Below are positions 52,445-60,162 of a DNA stretch of 64,000 nt, in pieces; position 1 is the stretch's first letter, and every line of letters starts with the position of its first letter. The notes beneath the pieces are model-generated. The model ran no database searches. It was not told the origin of the DNA and saw only the letters and a program-made list of their open reading frames with translations. Source of the DNA: Streptomyces purpureus (GTDB taxonomy: Bacteria; Actinomycetota; Actinomycetes; Streptomycetales; Streptomycetaceae). Both the position numbers and the translations under genes were made by a program. The stretch lies in NCBI RefSeq assembly GCF_014648195.1, contig NZ_BMQQ01000001.1, forward strand, positions 319,720-383,719, written 5' to 3'.

Positions 52445-53514
52445 GGCGCGACCGCCGCCGCGTCGGAGCGGTCCTCGCCCTCGCGCAGCACCCGCCCCAG
52501 CAGATGGGCGAGGTACGCCTCGTCGCGGATCGTCACATGGAGCCGGTTGTTGGTCATGTGCATGTACGGGGAGAGGAGCAGCGGCAGTGCCTCGGCCGGA
52601 TCCGTCACCCGCTCGTCCCGGGTGCCGTCCCAGGAGCGGAACACCAGCTCCCCGGCGGCGGCCAGCCCGGCCGCCCGCTCCCGCAGCTCCCGGCAGTGCT
52701 CGGCCCAGCCCCCGAGGAACGCCGGCAGCCGGCCCGTGTCACCCGAGGCCAGCGCCTGCCGTACGGCGGCGAACCGCCGGGCCAGGCCCGGAGCGGTCTG
52801 CTCGTACGTCCGGTCGTACTCCTCGGAACCGATGAACCCGGTGCCCGGAAACGCCTTGTGCCAGAACTCGTAGTAGCGGTCGAGATAGTCCGTCAGTTCG
52901 TCGCGGCCCGGGAGGAACACCCCGGCCATCACCATCATCAGCTGGGCGGAGGTGCCGAGCAGCACCGTGCGCAGATGGAGGTTCATCCGGCCCAGGGCGT
53001 CCATCACCAGATCGCTGGAGCGGGCGAAATGCCATTCGGCGAGTTCGACGCCCGCGGGGCCGCCGTATTTTCCGTATTCGGGCTCGTAGGGCTCGTGGGA
53101 GAAGGAATTGTTCGGCCGCAGATTCATCCGGCCGTCGGGGCCCATGAACGCGGCCCGGTCACCGCCGGGGAATTCGATGTCGAACAGGGTGTTGTAGAAC
53201 TCGTTGAGAAATCCGGAGTCGACCTCGTACAACGCCGGACGGGCCTTGAGGAAGGCCGCGACGGCCTCGTCGGTCCGGCGCCTCACCTCCGGCGCGGCCG
53301 CCGGAGTCGCGGGCCGCAGCCGCAGCCGCACATGCGGCCCCTCCAGCCAGTAGTTGATGAAGAAGTGCCCGGCCAGCAGGCCGTCCTCGCGCAGCGCGGA
53401 GACCAGCGGGCGGACGCAGGTGACCAGCAGCGGCTGCGGATTGGCCGCGTAGAAGATGTGCGTGGCCTGCCAGGCGCCGCGCGGATCGCCGCCGGTTCGG
53501 TTCAGCTCTGCCAT
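52441..53514 (-). CDS. SpaB_C-type elimination protein
   Basis: This 357-residue protein matches the C-terminal LanB/thiopeptide-type bacteriocin domain: FINYWLEGPHVRLRL at the N-terminus, EPEYGKYGG in the middle, HMTNNRLHVTIRDE at the C-terminus. With the separate glutamylation protein it should eliminate glutamate from Ser/Thr esters to give Dha/Dhb. Pyridine synthases of thiopeptides share this fold, and I cannot exclude that function by eye. Since only one such protein is present, elimination is the simpler call. Its start overlaps the end of the glutamylation gene by 13 bases. Confidence 0.8.
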   Translation of the reverse strand: MAELNRTGGDPRGAWQATHIFYAANPQPLLVTCVRPLVSALREDGLLAGHFFINYWLEGPHVRLRLRPATPAAAPEVRRRTDEAVAAFLKARPALYEVDSGFLNEFYNTLFDIEFPGGDRAAFMGPDGRMNLRPNNSFSHEPYEPEYGKYGGPAGVELAEWHFARSSDLVMDALGRMNLHLRTVLLGTSAQLMMVMAGVFLPGRDELTDYLDRYYEFWHKAFPGTGFIGSEEYDRTYEQTAPGLARRFAAVRQALASGDTGRLPAFLGGWAEHCRELRERAAGLAAAGELVFRSWDGTRDERVTDPAEALPLLLSPYMHMTNNRLHVTIRDEAYLAHLLGRVLREGEDRSDAAAVAP

Positions 53515-56216
53515 CGGGGTCCGCCTTCCGGGCGTCGGGTCGTGGTGAAGGTCTCGACTGCCAGCTCCGTCACATGCGTGCCCCGCGCGGAGCAGGTGTG
53601 CAGACCGTCCGGGCCCGGGAGCATCTCGCGGAACACCACCCGGTGGTCGGGGTCACGCAGCAGCGTCTCGAAGGCCGCGAGCGACAACAGGCTGCCGAAG
53701 TCGACGTACTGAGGTTTCGCGCCGGCGCCGGCCGGCCCGGCCGTCACCGTCGCGAACACCCGCTCCGGCAGCCCGTGGAACCGCCGCCACCGCCGCCACT
53801 CCAGCAGATGACCGGCCTCCCGCGCGCCGCGCGCGGGCAGCTCCCCGGCCGTGGTGGTCCAGCTGCGCCGGGAGAGCACCACATCCCCGTGGACCACCCG
53901 GGGACGGGAGGTGACCCCCTCGCGCGACGGGCCCTGCGGGACGCCCGCCCACACGTCGAGCGGTGACATCGACGACGGCGACAGCAGCAGCAGCGTCCGC
54001 GGGATCGCGGGCAGCGCCAACGGCACCAGATAGCCCAGATAGACCGGGATCACCTCGCACCCCAGCCGGTGCGAGCGCAGCGCCACCCGGCCGGTGTCCG
54101 CGTCGGCCTGCGCATACAGGTCGTCCAGCCGCAGCAGCCGCTCCTCGGGCAGCGTCCCGGTCTCGCCCGGGCAGACGATCTCGTACGAGGTCAGCTCGCC
54201 GTGCAGATTGAGATTGGTGGTCACCGGACCGCCGGTGACCTCCGCGAACACGGCGCCCGGCGGGGTGAGCCGGTCGGCGCCCGCCCGCAGCCGGGGCGAC
54301 AGCGGATCCGCCCCCTCGTCGTACAGCCCCGTGAAGCGGCTGAACGGGAAGGACAGGCCGCCGTAGGACCGGTTCAGGACCGTCAGCTGCCGGCCGGACA
54401 CCGGATCGGGCGCCAGCTGGAGATGGTGGCACCGGGCCGCGAACCCTCGGTCAAGGGGGGGGAGTTCGCCGGAAACCGCCGCCAGGTCCGCCTCGCTGAG
54501 CCGCAGTTCGGCAACGTCGGCCGAGGTTCCGGGCTCCTCGCCGTGCCGTTCCCACGCGGCCCGCATCCGGTCGATGAAGGTCCGCCTGGCCGTGTCCAGC
54601 GCCCTGATACCCGAAAGCCCCAGCCAGTTCTCCTCCGGGACGTACGCACCGGACGCGTCGATCGGGGTGCGGCGCGCGGTGAAGGAGAGGTACTGGTCGA
54701 AGAAGTCCTCGTGGAAGTCGTGGACCAGGCCGAGCAGATCGTCGCAGCGCCCGCCGGAGCCGTACCGGGCGGCGAAGAACCCTTCGAAGGTGATCCGCTG
54801 CGCCAGCGTCAGATCGAATGCGGGCAGGATCCGCTCCACCGAGCGCAGCCCCGCCCAGTCCGGCTCCGGGCCCGCCAGCTCACGGCCCGCGCTCACGTCC
54901 TCGTACAGCAGCGTCTGCGGCAGGCCCGCGTCCGGCGCGCCGAGCTCCGCCTGCACCGCGCGCAGCCCGCCGCGCAGCTCGCGCAGCAGCTCCCGGCGTT
55001 CGGCGGACCCGGTGGCAAAGGCATAGCGGCCGAGCGTCGCCGCCGGCGTGTCCAGGAGCCCGGCGAGCCGGTCGGCCCAGGGCCGCTCCAGCGCGCGCAG
55101 CGACGCCTGGAACGACCCCAGCGGATCGGCGCTGTGCACCTCGGTGTCGAGGCAGGGCACCCGCACCATGCCGAGTTGGAGCAGGGCCGACACATACGTC
55201 TCGCAGTCGGCCGGATCGGCGCCGTGCACCTCCGCCAGCCAGTCGGCCACCTCCGCGTACCGCAGCTCGCCCCGCTCGGCGAAGAGCGCCAGGAGCCGGT
55301 CCAGGGTGCCGCTGCGGCGCAGGAAGAACAGGCGGTCCTTGACCGCGTCGAAGGTGACCGCGGCGGCGTCGTCGCCCGCGGCGACCGAGCGCCGCACGTA
55401 CCGGATCCGGTCCTCGTCGCCGCCCCACCCGGAGGCCGGGCGCAACGGCAGGTCACGGCGGCGCACCGGGTCGGCGAGGATCAGCTCCGCGAGCCGCGCC
55501 AGCACCACCACGTTGAGCCGCACCTGGCCGCGCCAGTCGTCCATGACCCGAACCCACCGGGGTGCGGGCCGCGCCCCGAACCGGCCCGTCGCCACACCGG
55601 TGAAGGTGCTGAACGGGCTGGTCTTGCACGCCGCGCGGTACACGTACGACAGCAGCGACCGCTCCGCCTTGCGGGCCCGTCCGCCGGTGCCTGCCAGAAG
55701 AGAGTCCACCTGGCCGTCGAGCACGGGTGAGGCCAGCAGCAGCCCGAGCCGCAGCCGCTCGTCGGCCAGCAGGCCACGCAGCGCCGCCCGGCCGCGCTCC
55801 AGATCGGCCGCAAGCAGCGGCTCCCCCTCGGCCAGCAGCTTCTCCAGCTCGCCGCGCAACTCCAGCCACCGTGCCAGCCGCTCCCCGGCGGCCGGGTCCA
55901 GGGCCGCGACCGCTTCGACGGCCGCCTCCGGCCGGCCCGGCAGCTTGTTGTTGTGGATCTGGCGCCGCAGCCGCAGCAGTTCACGGCGGCGGGCCGCGTC
56001 CGGCCCGTCCGGTGACGGGTCGGTCGCGCCGACCGCCAGGTGCAGCAGGTCGCCCAGCCGCTCGCCGTCCGACCGCAGCGTCTCCTCGACGGCCAGGACC
56101 TCCTCCGCCCACCCGACGCTCGCGCCGCAGCACAGCGCGTCGACCGAGGCCAGCGGCAGCCCGGCCACCCGCAGCAGGAAGCGGTCCCCCGCCTGCCATT
56201 CGGCAGTGCTGTCCAT
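53502..56216 (-). CDS. LanB-type glutamylation protein
   Basis: This 904-residue protein is a split lantibiotic dehydratase N-terminal domain. It has the family motif CKTSPFSTFTG (about residue 197), the N-terminal LLRVAGLPLAS, and the later RFTGLYDEGADPL and YVPEENWLGLSG regions. It should transfer Glu from glutamyl-tRNA to core Ser and Thr. It lacks the elimination domain, supplied by the next gene, as in goadsporin and thiopeptide clusters. ATG 56216 is 10 bp after the stop of the SagB-type gene. Confidence 0.88.
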   Translation of the reverse strand: MDSTAEWQAGDRFLLRVAGLPLASVDALCCGASVGWAEEVLAVEETLRSDGERLGDLLHLAVGATDPSPDGPDAARRRELLRLRRQIHNNKLPGRPEAAVEAVAALDPAAGERLARWLELRGELEKLLAEGEPLLAADLERGRAALRGLLADERLRLGLLLASPVLDGQVDSLLAGTGGRARKAERSLLSYVYRAACKTSPFSTFTGVATGRFGARPAPRWVRVMDDWRGQVRLNVVVLARLAELILADPVRRRDLPLRPASGWGGDEDRIRYVRRSVAAGDDAAAVTFDAVKDRLFFLRRSGTLDRLLALFAERGELRYAEVADWLAEVHGADPADCETYVSALLQLGMVRVPCLDTEVHSADPLGSFQASLRALERPWADRLAGLLDTPAATLGRYAFATGSAERRELLRELRGGLRAVQAELGAPDAGLPQTLLYEDVSAGRELAGPEPDWAGLRSVERILPAFDLTLAQRITFEGFFAARYGSGGRCDDLLGLVHDFHEDFFDQYLSFTARRTPIDASGAYVPEENWLGLSGIRALDTARRTFIDRMRAAWERHGEEPGTSADVAELRLSEADLAAVSGELPPLDRGFAARCHHLQLAPDPVSGRQLTVLNRSYGGLSFPFSRFTGLYDEGADPLSPRLRAGADRLTPPGAVFAEVTGGPVTTNLNLHGELTSYEIVCPGETGTLPEERLLRLDDLYAQADADTGRVALRSHRLGCEVIPVYLGYLVPLALPAIPRTLLLLSPSSMSPLDVWAGVPQGPSREGVTSRPRVVHGDVVLSRRSWTTTAGELPARGAREAGHLLEWRRWRRFHGLPERVFATVTAGPAGAGAKPQYVDFGSLLSLAAFETLLRDPDHRVVFREMLPGPDGLHTCSARGTHVTELAVETFTTTRRPEGGPRWQS

Positions 56217-56226
56217 CGCTGCCCCC

Positions 56227-57882
56227 TCAGGCGATCTCGTGGCGGAAGTCGGCCGGACGCGGCCGCTCATGACCCAGCAGCATGATCAGCAGCGGCGCCT
56301 CGTCCGTACCGGTCAGCCCCAGCCACTCCTGGTACGCGATGTTGTCGAAGCCCAGCGCGACACCCGCCCCGAGCTCCAGCGCCGCGGCCGAGGTGTAGAA
56401 GGTCTGCGCGACCGCGCCCACCGTGCCGTTCACCAGCCGGTATCCGCGGTCGCCCACGGCGTCCAGCACGGCCGTCGTCCGCACTGCCGGCACGATCACC
56501 GCGCCCGCCTGCTCCAGGTTGTAGTTGGACAGGAAGTAGTTCCGCTGGAGGAAACCTCCGGGCGGCCCCGCCACCACCAGCCGCAGCGCCCGGGCGGCCG
56601 GATCGTAGGCGTACGTCCCCGGGGCGATCCCCTCCACATGGCTGACGAAGACGTACAGCGCGGTCAGCGCGGGCCCGCCGGGGCGTTCGGCCTCACTGCC
56701 CAGCGAGGCCGTCGCGCAGTCGTCGAGCACGGCCGCCAGCTGCTCCGCCGCCACCGGGCGGCTCGCGTCGAACCGGCCGAAGCTGCTGCGCCGGGCGCGC
56801 AGCGCGGCGCCCACCCCGAGGGCGGGCCGGGCCGGTGCGGGCAGCGGCAGCGGATCGCCGCCGCGCGGCGGCCCGGCGGCGGCCGCGTCCAGCGCGCCGG
56901 GGGCCGGACGGTCCGCCGCCCGCCCCAGCGTCGCCGCGTGGACGCGGTGCAACGCCTCGAACTCCAGCACCCGGCGGGAGCGTTCGGCGTCCCGCCTGCG
57001 CACGGCCGGTGCGCCGCCGGCCCGCGCCGGGCCGCCCGCCTTCGGGGCGGACGCTCCCGAACCGCCCGCTCCCGGGCCGTCCGCTCCCGGGCCGCCCGCC
57101 TCCGGGCCGTCCGCTCCCGGGCCGTCTGCCTCCGAACCGCCCGCCTCCGGGGCGGACGCGCCCGCCCACTCCAGCGGCACGACCGCGAAGACGCCCTCGT
57201 CCCGCGACGCCTCGCCGAGCAGCCCCGCCAGCGGCTCCTCGTCGAACCAGAGCACCGGCGCGAGCCGTAGGCCGTACTGCCCGGCCCACAGCCGCCAGGT
57301 CTGCAGCAGCGCGCCCACGTCCATGCTGACGGCGTGGAAGGAGAAGCTGTTGTACTTGAACGCGTTCTGCCAGTACTTGACCCCGAGCACCAGATACTGG
57401 GCGGCCGGCGGCACGCCGTCCCCGAGCGCCGCGCGGACGTCGCCGGTCACATCGCCCGCCAGCAGCCGCCGCAGCGCGTGCCGGTGCGGCGCGTAGTGGT
57501 ACAGCCCGGGCGTCAGCGGCCCGTCCGCGCCCGCCGCCCAGTACACGGTCACCGGATACAGCCCGCCGCCCGACGCGGTGCCCCGGGACCAGTTGGCGTG
57601 GGTGTAGTGCGGCAGCGCCGCCAGGTCGGTATTGGCCTGCACGGCCAGCCGGCGCCCGGTCAGCCCGTACGAGTCGCGCAGCATCCCGGCGAGCAGCGGC
57701 AGCGTGAACGCGCCGTCCGCACTGCCCTCGGGCGGGGCCTCGGGCAGCGGAAGCGTCTCCGCGCCGGGGTAGTACTTCGCCTTCCGCGGCCGGTCGGACC
57801 AGTCGGGCACGAAGTCGACCGGCTCCATCGGTACCCGGCCGCGGTGCATGATCTGGCGGGCGTAGTCATGGGCGTGGCCCAC
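56227..57882 (-). CDS. Tandem-domain SagB-type azoline oxidase
   Basis: This 551-residue protein has two nitroreductase-fold (FMN) domains. The first, residues about 45-235, has RGTASGGGLYPVTVYW and KYNSFSFHAVSMDVG. The second, about 345-545, has RRSSFGRFD and a SagB-like ALGFDNIAYQEWLG. They are joined by a low-complexity A/G/P/D/E linker encoded by a 15-bp tandem repeat. The enzyme should oxidise azolines to azoles. SagB/ThcOx proteins often have one active and one degenerate half; which half is active was not resolved. GTG 57882 follows AGGAGG. Confidence 0.85.
   Translation of the reverse strand: MGHAHDYARQIMHRGRVPMEPVDFVPDWSDRPRKAKYYPGAETLPLPEAPPEGSADGAFTLPLLAGMLRDSYGLTGRRLAVQANTDLAALPHYTHANWSRGTASGGGLYPVTVYWAAGADGPLTPGLYHYAPHRHALRRLLAGDVTGDVRAALGDGVPPAAQYLVLGVKYWQNAFKYNSFSFHAVSMDVGALLQTWRLWAGQYGLRLAPVLWFDEEPLAGLLGEASRDEGVFAVVPLEWAGASAPEAGGSEADGPGADGPEAGGPGADGPGAGGSGASAPKAGGPARAGGAPAVRRRDAERSRRVLEFEALHRVHAATLGRAADRPAPGALDAAAAGPPRGGDPLPLPAPARPALGVGAALRARRSSFGRFDASRPVAAEQLAAVLDDCATASLGSEAERPGGPALTALYVFVSHVEGIAPGTYAYDPAARALRLVVAGPPGGFLQRNYFLSNYNLEQAGAVIVPAVRTTAVLDAVGDRGYRLVNGTVGAVAQTFYTSAAALELGAGVALGFDNIAYQEWLGLTGTDEAPLLIMLLGHERPRPADFRHEIA
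57062..57151 (-). repeat. 15-bp coding repeat in SagB linker
   Basis: Six consecutive 15-bp units (form CCGTCCGCTCCCGGG) encode five-residue units of Ala, Gly/Asp, Gly, Pro, Gly/Glu. Being a multiple of three, the repeat can change linker length without a frameshift. Confidence 0.8.
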
Positions 57883-57927
57883 GGGTCCTCCTACGTTCGG
57901 ATCGGACGCCGGGTCGCGGCGGCCGGG

Positions 57928-60162
57928 TCAGGGGAAGGGGTGCGGAGCCGGGTTGACGTCGGCGGGGGCCAGGTCGTCCGCGCGTAGCCCCGCGGCCCGC
58001 AGGGCCGTACGCAGCCGTGGCATCCCGAGCGCCCGCTGCCGCGCGTGGCCGAAGTCGATCGGCAGCAGCCCCGGCACCAGCACGCTCACCGTGTGCAGCC
58101 CCAAAGCCCGCTGCTCCGGCATGGTCTGGTCGACCGCGACCACGTCGAAGCCCTCGGCGGCGACGGCCGCCACACACCGCTCCAGGTCCTCGGTGAGGTC
58201 GCCGGAGGAGATCCGCCCCGAGGCGTCCGGCCAGCGCAGCGAGTCCACCGCCCGCGGAGCGGCCGGTGACGCGGCCCGCAGCAGGAAGTCGGCGTGCCGG
58301 CCCATCTCCGGCACCCCGTACACCAGTGGATGGTCGTGCAAGGCGGTCACCAGCGAGAAGTCGGCGGCCATCGCCCGCAGCCTCGCCTCGTCCCGCTCGG
58401 TGCGCCCGGGCAGGTTGACGGCGTCGGTGGCGATCTCGCACAGCGCCGAGGCGAGCGCGGCCTCCGGGTCGAGGCTCGCCCCCGCGCCGAAGCACATCCG
58501 GCCCGTCCCGCCGTCGAACCGCTCGGCGACCGCGGTCACCACGGGGATCGGGAAGGTGACACGGGTGTCGAAGAACCGCGCCCGGTAGCCGTACAGCGCC
58601 AGCCGGTCCACCATCGCCCGGGTCTCCGGCCGCGTACTGCCGGACACGTCGAGCTCCGGCAGCGGCTGCCGCCCGTACCAGCTGAGCAGGAACGCGTCCC
58701 TCTCGACCACCTCAAGGAGGCCGAACAGCGCCGCCTCCGCCACACTCCCGCCCGACGCGCATCCGTTGGAGCTCTCCTGCACGAACCGGTTCTCCAGCCC
58801 GGGCGCGTGGTAGTACGTCAGCACCTCCGGGACCAGCCGGGGCGTCCGGTCCCGCAGCGACCAGCCCCACACCCACGGGATCTCCCGGTCGGGGTCGAAG
58901 GGCCGAACCCTCGGGTTCGCGCGGTGGAACGCCTCGCTGTAAAGCCCCACTTCCCGGGGGTCGACCGCGTCGGAGCCGAACTGCTTCAGCGAGCCCACGA
59001 CCGCGGTCACCCGGGACCGGGGCCGCATGCCCGCGTACCGTTCGAGCCCCTCCAGGACCCCGACGCGCGCGCTGCGGGCGAACGAGTCGGTGTGCCCGCC
59101 CCAGAACGTCTCGCGCAGATAGCCGCCCGAGCGCATCGAGAAGCAGCCGATCGTCGCCGAGGTGGACGTGGAGGACACGTCCTGCACGAGCGAGGGCCCC
59201 AGCGCCCCGCAGAGCGGGTTGGCGAAGGCGGCCACGTCGACGGCGTACGACTCGACCGGCCGGGTACGCAGCGCGCCGGGCCGGTACGCCGGCGTGGGCG
59301 GCAGGTCGAGGACCGCGCCGTCCGCCGTGTCCTCCTCGGGAGCGGCGCAGCCCGGGCACTCCGGATCCGGCACGAGCGGCAGCCGCCGCACGCCACCGGA
59401 CCGCAGGTCCAGCAGCCACACGTACGGGAAGGGCCCCGCCGCGCGGGCGCCCCGCACCGCCGTGACCAGCGCGGCGAGCGCGTCGGCGGCGAACGGATGC
59501 GCGTACGGCCACTCACCGGCCGCGCGCCCCGTCCCGCCGCCCAGTTCTAGGGCGTCCCGCAGCGCGACGGACCGCACGGCCTGCCACCGCCGCTCCAGAC
59601 AGCGCGCACACCCGGCGCCGCCGTCGCCGACCGGTCCGACGACGGCGTGCCGGCCGTACACCCGCACGGGAACACGCCCGTCCGCCCCCGCCACGGGTGG
59701 CGCGAACGCGTCCCGCACCCCCAACGCCGACAGACTCACCTCGGGCCCGCCCACCACACGCAACGCCCGCTCCAACACCCCGCACAGCCGCGCGGCACCC
59801 GCCGCCCCGAGCGCGACGGCGAGCAGACCGTCGGCCCGGACGAGCCCGGGGATGGGCTCGGTGCCGTCCCCGGCCGGATCCTGCGGCGCGGCCGCGGCGT
59901 TCGGGCCCGCCTGCGGCACCTCGGACGGCGACTCCCCGGAGCGGGCCACGGTGCCGGCCGGGTCCTGCCCACCCGGCCCCACGTGGGCAGCGGTCCCCGC
60001 CGGATCCCGCGGCGCGGCCGCGGCGTTCGGGCCCGCCTGCGGCACCTCGGACGGCGACTCCCCGGAGCGGGCCACGGTGCCGGCCGGGTCCTGCCCACCC
60101 GGCCCCACGTGGGCACCGGTCCCCGCCGGATCCCGCGGCGCGGCCCCGCTGCTACGCGGCAT
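57928..60162 (-). CDS. YcaO cyclodehydratase paralogue 2
   Basis: This 744-residue protein has an N-terminal 42-residue tandem repeat (two full units plus a partial one), then an E1-like zinc part with GAGCARC (about residue 181) and ECPGC (about 268), then a YcaO domain with VLEGLERYAG, NGCASGGSVAEAALFGLLEV and VVAVDQTMPEQ, ending in APHPFP. It is closely similar to YcaO 1 over the catalytic half and tail. It should form azolines on the core together with the RRE/E1-like protein, whose gene it overlaps by 11 bases. Confidence 0.88.
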   Translation of the reverse strand: MPRSSGAAPRDPAGTGAHVGPGGQDPAGTVARSGESPSEVPQAGPNAAAAPRDPAGTAAHVGPGGQDPAGTVARSGESPSEVPQAGPNAAAAPQDPAGDGTEPIPGLVRADGLLAVALGAAGAARLCGVLERALRVVGGPEVSLSALGVRDAFAPPVAGADGRVPVRVYGRHAVVGPVGDGGAGCARCLERRWQAVRSVALRDALELGGGTGRAAGEWPYAHPFAADALAALVTAVRGARAAGPFPYVWLLDLRSGGVRRLPLVPDPECPGCAAPEEDTADGAVLDLPPTPAYRPGALRTRPVESYAVDVAAFANPLCGALGPSLVQDVSSTSTSATIGCFSMRSGGYLRETFWGGHTDSFARSARVGVLEGLERYAGMRPRSRVTAVVGSLKQFGSDAVDPREVGLYSEAFHRANPRVRPFDPDREIPWVWGWSLRDRTPRLVPEVLTYYHAPGLENRFVQESSNGCASGGSVAEAALFGLLEVVERDAFLLSWYGRQPLPELDVSGSTRPETRAMVDRLALYGYRARFFDTRVTFPIPVVTAVAERFDGGTGRMCFGAGASLDPEAALASALCEIATDAVNLPGRTERDEARLRAMAADFSLVTALHDHPLVYGVPEMGRHADFLLRAASPAAPRAVDSLRWPDASGRISSGDLTEDLERCVAAVAAEGFDVVAVDQTMPEQRALGLHTVSVLVPGLLPIDFGHARQRALGMPRLRTALRAAGLRADDLAPADVNPAPHPFP
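59876..60144 (-). repeat. 126-bp tandem repeat in YcaO 2 N-terminus
   Basis: Two nearly identical 126-bp units (59876-60001 and 60002-60127) and the start of a third encode 42-residue units containing DPAGTVARSGESPSEVPQAG. The high identity suggests a recent duplication or ongoing slippage. Copy number may vary between strains. Confidence 0.85.
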
